37,355 nt of DNA. Source: an uncultured SAR86 cluster bacterium (GTDB lineage Bacteria > Pseudomonadota > Gammaproteobacteria > Magnimaribacterales > D2472). Of the stretch, positions 24,185 through 32,565 are shown piece after piece. Position 1 is the first letter of the stretch. Each line of letters opens with the position of its first letter. Where the stretch lies: NCBI GenBank assembly GCA_902518715.1, contig CABYHU010000002.1:1-37355 (forward strand), read 5' to 3'. The notes under the pieces were generated by a model. That model had not been told where the DNA came from, ran no database searches, and saw nothing but the letters and a program-made list of their open reading frames with translations. The position numbers were made by a program, and so were the translations under genes.

Positions 24185-25117
24185 CTAGAATTTAAGGACA
24201 ATGTTTGAGTATTTTTCATCATTAAATGTCTCATTTAGAGCAGCTTTAAGAGAAGTAGAATTTATATTAAAAATAGATGGCCAGTCTATGATTTCAAACT
24301 CTTCGGGGATTACCAAAGCTTCCAACTGTGAAGTTGTGAAAGGTGGATTGCTTGAAAATAAAGAATATACTTTTAGTAATATCCAGAAGAGCGTATATGG
24401 AATCTTTAAAATATGTGATCTTCCCTTAGATGCTGACTTTAACATCTTAATAAGGTCTATGTAATAAATCTTCTCTAGACCGGAAATATTAAATCTCATA
24501 TTCACTTTCTTATTGAAGATGCATGACTCAATTATTTTGCAAAAATCACCAACATATAGAGGCTGTCTAATATATTTACCATCTCCGGGTATTGGGAAAA
24601 TTAATGATCTTTTCAAAAACCTTGATAGCCAGCCTAAATGTTTTCTGTCGAACCAGCCAAACATAAGCGTAGGTCGAAGTACTGTGAAAGGAATTCCATA
24701 TTTATCAATTAACTTTTCTTGCTCGGTCTTAGTATTTGTATAGAAATCATTAGCTTCTGAGAAGACTACGGAAGAGCTAATTAGAATTACATGATTAATA
24801 GAATATTTTTTACATGCCTCTAATACATTCTTTGTTGCGATTACATTATTATCGACAAAATCTTTTTTATTTAATGAACTAATCTGAGCATGATTGATGA
24901 TTACCGTATCAATATCCTCAAAATGCTTCTCCCAGCCAGATAATTCACTAAGATCAGCTTCAACGAAATTGATTTCTGGATGAGTATTTATAAAAATTTT
25001 ATTATTTTCTTTATGTTTATCAATACCGATAATCTTCAGATCATTCCTTTTTTTTAATCTTGTAACAAGATTCTGACCTACCAATCCAGCGCTTCCAGTT
25101 ATTAAAATATTCTTCAT
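24185..25117 (-). CDS. NAD-dependent epimerase/dehydratase family protein
   Basis: A 310-residue extended SDR. GSAGLVG (near 8-14), VEADLSEL, the ISSSVVF strand, a YTNTK that fits YxxxK, and RPTLMFGWFDRKH are present. Compared with its paralogue at 20336-21328, the region just before the active Tyr is shorter. A C-terminal hydrophobic segment (IPYTLFWILLKVYSLF) might associate with membrane, as seen in SDRs that act on lipid-linked sugars. It lies between dprE2 and the FAD oxidoreductase with 1-3 base gaps, so it may act on the same lipid-linked donor, but no specific step of the known arabinose pathway needs it. Confidence 0.78.
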   Translation of the reverse strand: MKNILITGSAGLVGQNLVTRLKKRNDLKIIGIDKHKENNKIFINTHPEINFVEADLSELSGWEKHFEDIDTVIINHAQISSLNKKDFVDNNVIATKNVLEACKKYSINHVILISSSVVFSEANDFYTNTKTEQEKLIDKYGIPFTVLRPTLMFGWFDRKHLGWLSRFLKRSLIFPIPGDGKYIRQPLYVGDFCKIIESCIFNKKVNMRFNISGLEKIYYIDLIKMLKSASKGRSHILKIPYTLFWILLKVYSLFSSNPPFTTSQLEALVIPEEFEIIDWPSIFNINSTSLKAALNETFNDEKYSNIVLKF

Positions 25118-25120
25118 TTT

Positions 25121-25876
25121 TTAAAAATTAGTTCTATTAAAGATTATGTTAGGTAAATTTCGGATTACAAACATTATAAATCTCCAATAGTTAGGAGTAT
25201 AAACTAGAAACTTTTTTCTTTTTATAGCCTTAGTTATATCCTCTGCTACCTTATCAGCGGTTGACCAAATAAAGCCTTTTTCAAAATCTTTGGTCATGGG
25301 TGTATCAATAAGACCTGGCTTAACAAGGGTAAAAAAAACTTCTTTGTAACTGAAAAACCTATGGTTAAGACCCTTTATATAAAATTCAATGCTTGCTTTT
25401 GAAGTGCCATAGATATAATTCTTTTTTCTGGCTCTGTCACCAGCAACAGATCCTATTAATATTAAATGTCCAAAAGTTTGTTTTTCAAAAAATTTAACTA
25501 TTTTTTCAGACCATAAAATATATGATGTTAAATTTACATCAACTTGTTCTCTTAGATAATTTAGGTTTGTAGATTTTTCGTTATCAGTTAAAGATCCTTG
25601 AAAAAGTAAAGCTTTATCAATTTTTTCTATTTTCTGAAGACAGTTTTCAATCTCTTTTGGACAAAGAATATCAATTTGATAATTCATTAAAGTAAAATTT
25701 ACTGATCTCGGCTCATTCTCAAATATGTTTGTTGATGGTTCTAACCTTGAAAAAAGATGAAAATTAATATGACATTCAGGGCTTAACTCATCGATGGTTT
25801 TTTTAATATATGATTTTGCAATGTAAGAAGTTGATCCGATTATAACTATGTCAATATTTTTGGATGTTTTATTCAT
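25121..25876 (-). CDS. dprE2: DprE2-like decaprenylphospho-2-keto-ribose reductase
   Basis: A 251-residue SDR. In mycobacteria DprE2 reduces the 2-keto intermediate made by DprE1 to polyprenyl-phospho-D-arabinofuranose. The cofactor motif GSTSYIA (14-20), catalytic Ser143 and Y156-x3-K160 are present. The stretch GSVAGDRARKKNYIYGTSK closely matches the mycobacterial VAGDR.R..NF.YG..K, and the C-terminus WRFIMFVIRNLPNIIF mirrors the hydrophobic tail of mycobacterial DprE2, which is much more specific than generic SDR similarity. The start overlaps dprE1 by 8 bases. Adjacency to dprE1 and the UbiA-type synthase makes the assignment strong. Confidence 0.87.
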   Translation of the reverse strand: MNKTSKNIDIVIIGSTSYIAKSYIKKTIDELSPECHINFHLFSRLEPSTNIFENEPRSVNFTLMNYQIDILCPKEIENCLQKIEKIDKALLFQGSLTDNEKSTNLNYLREQVDVNLTSYILWSEKIVKFFEKQTFGHLILIGSVAGDRARKKNYIYGTSKASIEFYIKGLNHRFFSYKEVFFTLVKPGLIDTPMTKDFEKGFIWSTADKVAEDITKAIKRKKFLVYTPNYWRFIMFVIRNLPNIIFNRTNF

Positions 25877-27164
25877 GTGTAACCCTTTCCCAGAATGCTG
25901 AACTTATGTTTGGGTCTTTAGCATCATCAAGCTCTTTCCAATTCTTAAAACAGTTTTTATAAATCTCAGATGACATATTTGCATCTTTTGCAGGATATAT
26001 CCTTCCACCATACTTATTGCATATTGAATCAAGCTTACTTAATAGATTAACTGTGTCTTTGCCATTATTTGGGAAGTCTAAAGCAAGGCTGGTTCCTTCG
26101 ATACAAAATGAATTTCTTCCAGGTGACAGCTCAGGTCCATGATTTTTTAGGACAGCCAGGAATGAGCCTTGCCCTGACCTACTTATTAAGCTTAGAAGCT
26201 CTTGAGTTGCATCGAATGCAAATTTTTTAGGAACAATACACTGATGCTGATAGAATCCCCTTTTTCCATACATCCTGTTCCAGTTTTTAATACTATCAAG
26301 CGGATATAAACTTTTTTTATAATTAGCTATCGCTGATTTAGACTGCTTTGAATGAATGCTTTGATACATAAAGTTAAATGCTTTGATTGAAGACTTATTA
26401 AGTGCCCAATTTGGTAAGCTAAATGGAAGTGATAAAAAATGCATATCCTTTTCAAAAATAAGTTTTCCGTCATCACAATGTTTGGACCTACTTAGTATTC
26501 CGCGGCCAATATTTTTTTCTGGTGCAAGGCAGTCTACCCATGCAGCAACATATTCCCATTCATTACTTTCTTTACTCAACTCAAAAAAATCGTCTAAAGA
26601 TTCATATCTAATGTTTTCAGTAACTAGATTTGTGGATGAAATCTTCTTTAGCTTTATTTCAACCCAGTCAATGAAACCAGTTAGTCCTAGACCGCTAATT
26701 GTTAGATTAAATAATTCTTGATTTTGTTCTCTTGATAGCTCGAGATATGATCCATCACTTCTTTTCAAACCTATTGATTTAACAAAATTACCAAAACTTC
26801 CTGATTTGTGATGATTCTTGCCATGAACATCATTTGCAACCGCGCCTCCAAGAGATACATAGCTTGACCCTGGAGATACATTCAAAAACCAACCATGTGG
26901 TATGCTATGCTCAAGAATCTGCTTCAGCGAAATACCTGATTTCGCTTTCATAACTCCTGATTCCCAATCTACAGAAATTATTTCATTGTAATCTTGTGTG
27001 CAGACTACTCCACCAGAGTTGTTAATTGGTAAGTCGCCATAAGATCTTCCAAACCCAAAAAAAGTAGTAGGCTTGTTATGAAAAATATTTTTATCTGTGG
27101 ATTTTAAAAAGGTAACTTCGCCATTTGTATGATGTATATTCCCCCAACTTGATAAATTCCTCAT
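25869..27164 (-). CDS. dprE1: DprE1-like decaprenylphospho-ribose 2-oxidase
   Basis: A 431-residue FAD enzyme of the vanillyl-alcohol-oxidase/D-lactone oxidase fold; mycobacterial DprE1 (461 aa) oxidises C2 of polyprenyl-phospho-ribose. The diagnostic stretches are GFGRSYGD (37-44), GGAVANDVHGKNHHKSGSFGN (about 107-126), LGLTGFI and the YPAKD motif with the active-site Lys (K393). HGKNHH holds the flavin-contact His region. The Cys of mycobacterial DprE1 that benzothiazinones attack (C387, in NICVDFP) is Ala here (A361, in SLALDFP). The product should act at the inner membrane with DprE2. The gene follows HAD-UbiA by 2 bases. Confidence 0.9.
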   Translation of the reverse strand: MRNLSSWGNIHHTNGEVTFLKSTDKNIFHNKPTTFFGFGRSYGDLPINNSGGVVCTQDYNEIISVDWESGVMKAKSGISLKQILEHSIPHGWFLNVSPGSSYVSLGGAVANDVHGKNHHKSGSFGNFVKSIGLKRSDGSYLELSREQNQELFNLTISGLGLTGFIDWVEIKLKKISSTNLVTENIRYESLDDFFELSKESNEWEYVAAWVDCLAPEKNIGRGILSRSKHCDDGKLIFEKDMHFLSLPFSLPNWALNKSSIKAFNFMYQSIHSKQSKSAIANYKKSLYPLDSIKNWNRMYGKRGFYQHQCIVPKKFAFDATQELLSLISRSGQGSFLAVLKNHGPELSPGRNSFCIEGTSLALDFPNNGKDTVNLLSKLDSICNKYGGRIYPAKDANMSSEIYKNCFKNWKELDDAKDPNISSAFWERVTHE

Positions 27165-27166
27165 AT

Positions 27167-28609
27167 CTAAAAAATCTGCTCTGCAAGAAGAATAACTATA
27201 ATTAAAAATAATGTGAACCTACTAATATTATCCTTTAATGCAAAAACTATTGGATCATCATTTACTAAATCTCTAATCATTAAGAACCAAAATCTTAGAA
27301 ACCACCAAACGATTAAAAAAATAATTGAGATTATTGAAATATTATTTGATACAACTACTGAAAGAGTAAGCATTAAGTAAATTAGAATTATTACTAAAGC
27401 TGCAAAACCAGAAGCAATACCAGAAGACATGATAAATATAATATCATCTGACGAGTAGCCTCTGCCTGGAAGAGAAAATTTACTCTGAGCACTTTGTGAA
27501 GTATTTGTTTTTTTTAGTTCAATAAATCTTTTACCCAATGCAAGTGAGAGAAAAATAAAACCTAAAGAAAGCATAAACCAAACATTAACTTCAAGGGATG
27601 CAACAACACCACCTGTGAAAACTCTCCAGCAAAATAAAAAAGAAAGAGTCATTACATCCAAAATAGCTATCCTCTTAAGAAAAAAAGAATATGTTATAGA
27701 TAAAAGTGCATATGCTCCCAAAATTAAAATCAAATTGTTTCCTACGATGCTTGATAATAAGAGTCCAAGCGAGAAAAGAATTAAGATCATTGTGACTGCA
27801 AATGGTATTGAGAGGTCTCCAGATGGTATTGGTCTAAACTTTTTTGATTTATGCCTTCTGTCAGACTCAATATCCAACAGATCATTTAGTAAATATGTAG
27901 CACTTGCAACAAGCCCAAATGAAAAAAAAGTTAGAAGAAGCAAATATACCCAATCGCTATTAAAATAATTTATATTTAAAAAAGGAATAGCAAAAACTAA
28001 AATATTTTTAAACCATTGGTGAATACGCATAGATTGGATTAAGGTTTTAAAAAAGCTTTTCTTTCTTGAAATAATTTTTAAGTTTATTCCCTTTTTAATT
28101 GCTTCATTAGCTGTATCTTTATTAATATTAATTCCATAGGCTTTATCAGCCTCTTCCCACACAGGAATATCATCTTTTGAGTTACCAATATAATCAAAGT
28201 CTTTACCAAAATTTGTTTGAATGTAATTAAGCTTATTTTTTCCAATTAAATTAATTTCTTCTGAGCTTCCTTTATAAGAATTAAAAATCTTTAGATGCTC
28301 TGCAACCTTTGCAACAAAAGCATTTGGTGAGCCAGATATTAATATCATTTTTCGATTCTTGAAATCTGATTCTTCAAAGATGTCTTTGTTATAAGGTAGA
28401 AACTCAGGATCAAAGTCTTTTAGATACTTATTAGAGAGGAAGTTTTTTAAAAATGCTTTCCCTTTATAAACACCTCTTAATAATTCGACGAAACCTGTAA
28501 ATTTTGTCTCTTTAAGGTGCCTTATGCAGAGTTCGTATGAAATATCTCCATTTGATAAAGTGCCATCGAGATCGATTATTAGTGGTTTTTCATATTCAGC
28601 TGCAGACAT
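27167..28609 (-). CDS. HAD phosphatase-UbiA prenyltransferase fusion (5-phosphoribosyl-1-diphosphate:polyprenyl-phosphate type)
   Basis: A 480-residue two-domain protein. Residues 1-180 form a HAD-superfamily hydrolase: DLDGT (D13, D15), ISGSP (91-95) and GNSKDDIPVW (142-151, acidic motif IV). Residues 195-480 are a UbiA-type integral membrane transferase with about nine membrane segments. RIHQWFKNILVF resembles RPRQWVKN of the mycobacterial DPPR synthase (Rv3806c), and NDLLDIESDRRHKSKKFRPI (242-261) is the metal-diphosphate motif. The UbiA part would join phosphoribose to polyprenyl phosphate; the HAD part is a candidate for removing the 5-phosphate, a step done by a separate enzyme in mycobacteria. 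It lies directly upstream of dprE1. Confidence 0.85.
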   Translation of the reverse strand: MSAAEYEKPLIIDLDGTLSNGDISYELCIRHLKETKFTGFVELLRGVYKGKAFLKNFLSNKYLKDFDPEFLPYNKDIFEESDFKNRKMILISGSPNAFVAKVAEHLKIFNSYKGSSEEINLIGKNKLNYIQTNFGKDFDYIGNSKDDIPVWEEADKAYGININKDTANEAIKKGINLKIISRKKSFFKTLIQSMRIHQWFKNILVFAIPFLNINYFNSDWVYLLLLTFFSFGLVASATYLLNDLLDIESDRRHKSKKFRPIPSGDLSIPFAVTMILILFSLGLLLSSIVGNNLILILGAYALLSITYSFFLKRIAILDVMTLSFLFCWRVFTGGVVASLEVNVWFMLSLGFIFLSLALGKRFIELKKTNTSQSAQSKFSLPGRGYSSDDIIFIMSSGIASGFAALVIILIYLMLTLSVVVSNNISIISIIFLIVWWFLRFWFLMIRDLVNDDPIVFALKDNISRFTLFLIIVILLAEQIF

Positions 28610-30281
28610 TGTTATACCTATAAAAATTTGTTTTAAAAAGCTCTAAATGAAAAAGCGTTTCATCCCTGCAATATCCAATTGAAAAAAGTGGGCCATTTTC
28701 AAGTTTAAATCTAAAATAAAATGAGTCTTTCTCAAGACGACTATTTTCTATGTTAAAGATATCATAAAAGTTTGGGACTTGTGATTTACTATAATGATTA
28801 ATTTCATTTTCAGTATAAATGAAGCTACCTTCATAAAATTCATCCTTAAAACTAAGATTTTTATTAAGACCTTTAATAAGCTCAACGGAAAGTTCTTCAT
28901 AATAATCATCTGTAATTAATAGCGCAGACCACCGATAATTCTCATTTAACTCAACTATTCTTTCAATATCATCTATAAGATCTTTATCATGAATCATTAA
29001 AGCCCTTCTTTGAGTTTCATATGGAATGATGGAATTGTAGCTTTCACCAAGAATAATTATGCCTCCAGGATCAACTTTTTCATTAATGACTAAAATTGCT
29101 TCATTATTTGAGGGCGTGATATATATACTTTTAAGATAAAAATAACCAAGACTTATGCTTAAAGTAATTGCTAATGCAAAGCCTGGTAGTAACTTTAAGT
29201 TTCTATTTTCGAAGAAATAATTACCAAGCAAGACTGAAAAAAATGCAATTAAGAAAATTCCATTAGCATAAGTGTAATAATCATGTCTTAGATGAAGATT
29301 GGTAAAAATTAAAATAGGGGCAATGAAGGCTATTAAGAAACTTCCTAATAGTAATTTTTTTTCTAAAGCAAGCTCCAAAAAGAAGTTTCTTACAGGAAGA
29401 AAGAAAGTAATTATAAATATTGCCCCAATTGAAAATATCATAGACTTAATAATGATAAATAAAATTAAAAAGACATTAGTTTTTTGATCAAGTGTTCCAT
29501 AACTCCAATCATTTAAATTCTTAGAGCTAATAGCCTCTCCAACTGGGGTTAACTCTCTGAGCGTATCGGTAAATCCAGTCCAGGAGAAAGCTATTAAAAC
29601 ATTTGGAAGAATAAAAATAATCAGGAAAACAAGGATTTGCTTTAAATCTAATTTACCAATAATAAAAAGAGAGAGGATATTACAAGTTAAAAAAGTTCCA
29701 AATGGAAACCAAGTTGTTGGCTTAGTGATGCTTGCAATCAATCCAAAGATAATTGAAACGAAAAGAAAAAGAAATGATTGATTCTCTAAAAACTTCAAAG
29801 CATATTTAAGGTATAAAGATGCTAAAAGAATTGCAGAGGACTCTATCATTACAGCAAAAGAGTAAGAAAAATAAATAGGAGAAGCTAGTAGAATCAATAA
29901 AAATGTATTATTGCTATCCTTTGTTAGACCTAAAATATCTAAAATATTTCTCCAAATCAAAACACTTCCAAAGAAAAATAAAAGGCTTAACAATCTTCCA
30001 ATATCTCTTATGTTATTGGTATCTTGTTCAGCAAATATTGAAACAAAGAATTGATAGAAAGGGAATTCAAAAGGTATCATCCAAGGATATCCCATAACTG
30101 GTGTCTCATATTTGAGAATATTTGAAATGTTGTCTATGAGATAATAAGCGGAAATTGCTGTTTGAGATTCCCTAAAAGGTGCAAGAAAAAAAATGTCAGG
30201 TAATTGTAGAAAAACAAGTAGATATAAACCAACAAAAAAAATAAAAAGAACTCTTGTGTTTAGGTAAGTAAAAATTTTCAA
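28596..30281 (-). CDS. GT-C family membrane glycosyltransferase (GT39/ArnT-like), candidate arabinosyltransferase
   Basis: A 561-residue protein with roughly 11 membrane segments and a C-terminal periplasmic region (about 410-561). The first periplasmic loop carries FRESQTA (36-42), in the position where GT-C transferases place a catalytic acidic residue. GT-C enzymes use polyprenyl-phosphate sugars as donors, so an enzyme using the arabinosyl-lipid made by its neighbours is a reasonable inference, though the donor could differ. The start is TTG (30281-30279), overlapping the GT4 stop as TTGA. It overlaps HAD-UbiA by 14 bases at its other end. Confidence 0.72.
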   Translation of the reverse strand: MKIFTYLNTRVLFIFFVGLYLLVFLQLPDIFFLAPFRESQTAISAYYLIDNISNILKYETPVMGYPWMIPFEFPFYQFFVSIFAEQDTNNIRDIGRLLSLLFFFGSVLIWRNILDILGLTKDSNNTFLLILLASPIYFSYSFAVMIESSAILLASLYLKYALKFLENQSFLFLFVSIIFGLIASITKPTTWFPFGTFLTCNILSLFIIGKLDLKQILVFLIIFILPNVLIAFSWTGFTDTLRELTPVGEAISSKNLNDWSYGTLDQKTNVFLILFIIIKSMIFSIGAIFIITFFLPVRNFFLELALEKKLLLGSFLIAFIAPILIFTNLHLRHDYYTYANGIFLIAFFSVLLGNYFFENRNLKLLPGFALAITLSISLGYFYLKSIYITPSNNEAILVINEKVDPGGIIILGESYNSIIPYETQRRALMIHDKDLIDDIERIVELNENYRWSALLITDDYYEELSVELIKGLNKNLSFKDEFYEGSFIYTENEINHYSKSQVPNFYDIFNIENSRLEKDSFYFRFKLENGPLFSIGYCRDETLFHLELFKTNFYRYNNVCS

Positions 30282-31483
30282 TTTATGACTTTCCTAAATT
30301 CGTCAATAACTGCATCAACTGTGTAACTTCTTAAAAAGGCATTGAAAGAATTTTCACCCATTTTTTTAAGATCATATTTATTTTGGTAGCAATCCATAAT
30401 AATTTCTGAGAGTTTTTCGTCATCTCCAGGCTCAACAACAAAACCACATTTATGTTCATCTATTGTTAAAGCAATTTCTGAATTTTTTGGAACAGATGCG
30501 ACTATAGGGCGGCCTGATGCTAGAATTCCATATAATTTTGATGGAACTGCGACACCTTCTAAATTGTTATTTAATGATATCAATGATAAATGGCAAGCTG
30601 CTAAACTTTGATCAAGGTCTTCTAAGTCGACAAAATCAATCCAAGAAATATTTTTAAGCCCAAGCTGATTGGCAAGGTCCTCTGAATGCTGCCTTTTGAT
30701 GCCTCCTCCAATAAAATTATAAGTTATCTTATTTATATTCATGGTTTTTGCAGCACATCTTACATATGTATCCATATCATGCCAAAGCCCCATGTTACCA
30801 GAATACTGGATTACAAATTTATCATTTAATTTTCTTTCATTTATAAACTTTGAATCACGAAACAATATAGATTTTTTTGGTTTTATAGAGCTCCAATGAG
30901 GAATGTAAGTAATTTTATTTTTTATATTATATTTTTCAAGGACATTAAACATATCTCTTCCAATAACAATCACCTTATCGGTCATTTTTAGTGAGATTCT
31001 ATTCAGAAAAATCCAGAATCTTGCAAAAATAGAATTTTGCTTTAAATTTCCTAGAGCTATTAAACCCTCAGGATAAATATCTAAATAAACATAAATATTC
31101 TCATTCCTTCTTAAAAGCTTTGCAAAAGCCATTATCCATAAATTTGAAAAAGGATTTGTTACCCCCATCAGTTTAGAGTTTTTTAGAAAAATAATTCTAA
31201 AGAGAACTTCGATATTGAATGAAAAATAAGATAATGCTCTATTTAAGAATCCTGATTTTACATCTATTTTTAATCCACATCTGATTACCTCAAAATTTTC
31301 ATACTTTTCACGTTTAATTATTTTTTTGTTTTTTAAGGATCTTGCTGAGGTAGATGGATAGCCAGAGAAAACTTTTATCTCATAGTCTCTTGAAAGACTT
31401 CTCATTAAATCGGTGAAAAGTATACTTGTTGCCTGATCATCTGGATAAAAAACCTGACAAATCAAAGATAGGTTTTTTTTCAT
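30278..31483 (-). CDS. GT4 family glycosyltransferase
   Basis: A 401-residue cytoplasmic glycosyltransferase of the GT-B fold. The N-terminal domain has LICQVFYPDDQATS; the C-terminal domain has FVIQYSGNMGLWHDMDTYV and the GT4 donor-binding motif EGVAVPSKLYGILASGRPIVAS. It resembles WbuB-type enzymes that add a sugar to lipid-linked O-units. Donor and acceptor are unknown. It lies 13 bases after the GDP-mannose-epimerase-like gene, so a GDP-sugar donor is possible but unproven. Confidence 0.87.
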   Translation of the reverse strand: MKKNLSLICQVFYPDDQATSILFTDLMRSLSRDYEIKVFSGYPSTSARSLKNKKIIKREKYENFEVIRCGLKIDVKSGFLNRALSYFSFNIEVLFRIIFLKNSKLMGVTNPFSNLWIMAFAKLLRRNENIYVYLDIYPEGLIALGNLKQNSIFARFWIFLNRISLKMTDKVIVIGRDMFNVLEKYNIKNKITYIPHWSSIKPKKSILFRDSKFINERKLNDKFVIQYSGNMGLWHDMDTYVRCAAKTMNINKITYNFIGGGIKRQHSEDLANQLGLKNISWIDFVDLEDLDQSLAACHLSLISLNNNLEGVAVPSKLYGILASGRPIVASVPKNSEIALTIDEHKCGFVVEPGDDEKLSEIIMDCYQNKYDLKKMGENSFNAFLRSYTVDAVIDEFRKVIN

Positions 31484-31496
31484 TTTCTTTTAAAAG

Positions 31497-32507
31497 TTAT
31501 TTTTGTTTTTCTACTTGCTCTAAAATCCATGGATAAGTTTCTACCAATCCATCAAATAGTGGTTTTTGAGGCTCCCAACCTATTTTGCTTTTAAAAAGTT
31601 TATTATCAGAGTTTCTTCCTCTGACACCTACAGGGCATTCATAGCCATATTTTTCTTGAAACTCTTTGCCATCAATGTTGTGGAAAGATATATTTTTGTT
31701 AGATATAGATATAGCCATCTCAGCGAGCTTATTAATAGTAACCATTTCTTCAGAGCCAATATTTACAGGCCCAATAAAGTCACTATTCATTTGTCTCAGA
31801 ACAGATTCGATACATTCATCGATATAAAGAAAGCTTCTTGTTTGAAGGCCATCACCCCAAACCTCGAATGATGCATTACTACCTGTTTCTGCTGCTTTTC
31901 TTAACATAGCTGCAGGTGCTTTTTCTTTACCACCAGTCCAAGTCCCCTGTGGACCAAAAATGTTGTGAAATCTTGCAACTCTGACATCTAAATTATAATT
32001 TCTATTAAATGCTAGAAAGAGTCTCTCTGAAAATAGTTTTTCCCAGCCATATTCAGAATCGGGATTAGCAGGATATGCTGACGATTCTTCACAATTAGGA
32101 TTGTCTGGGTCATTTTGATTATATTCAGGATACATACATGCTGAAGAAGAATAGAAAACCCTTCCAACTTTTTTAATACTGCATTGGTGAACTACATTTA
32201 AATTTATTAGAGCCGAATTATGCATAACATTAGCATCATTTTCACCAGTGAAAATATAACCTGCGCCTCCCATATCAGCTGCAAGCTGATAAACTTCATC
32301 AACTTTATCTGGGATTACCAATTCAACAAATTTAGGATCTCGTAAATCAGCTTTTATAAATTCATGACATATTTCTTGATGATCAAAAAATTCATGATTT
32401 TTAATATCTGCCACTCGCACATGGCATCCTTCATCTTTTAACCTTTTGGCAAGATGGCCGCCAATGAAGCCTCCGCCACCAAGGATTACTACTTTTTTCT
32501 GTTTCAT
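31497..32507 (-). CDS. GDP-mannose 3,5-epimerase-like SDR
   Basis: A 336-residue extended SDR closely resembling plant GDP-mannose 3,5-epimerase, which makes GDP-L-galactose (and GDP-L-gulose) from GDP-mannose. Shared landmarks are GGGGFIGG (10-17), QLAADMGGAGYI (about 74-85), SSACMYPEY with the catalytic Cys (C124), YGWEK (Y153, K157), RFHNIFGPQGTW, GGKEKAPAA, WGDGLQTRSFLYIDEC and GVRGRNSDN. The run of matches is far beyond generic SDR similarity. The inferred product is an L-galactose-type donor for the polysaccharide. A 58-base AT-rich spacer precedes the gene. Confidence 0.87.
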   Translation of the reverse strand: MKQKKVVILGGGGFIGGHLAKRLKDEGCHVRVADIKNHEFFDHQEICHEFIKADLRDPKFVELVIPDKVDEVYQLAADMGGAGYIFTGENDANVMHNSALINLNVVHQCSIKKVGRVFYSSSACMYPEYNQNDPDNPNCEESSAYPANPDSEYGWEKLFSERLFLAFNRNYNLDVRVARFHNIFGPQGTWTGGKEKAPAAMLRKAAETGSNASFEVWGDGLQTRSFLYIDECIESVLRQMNSDFIGPVNIGSEEMVTINKLAEMAISISNKNISFHNIDGKEFQEKYGYECPVGVRGRNSDNKLFKSKIGWEPQKPLFDGLVETYPWILEQVEKQK

Positions 32508-32565
32508 TAAAAAATATGTCTATAATTTATGCATAGTCTATCAAAGAAATAGTATTTTGTAATTT

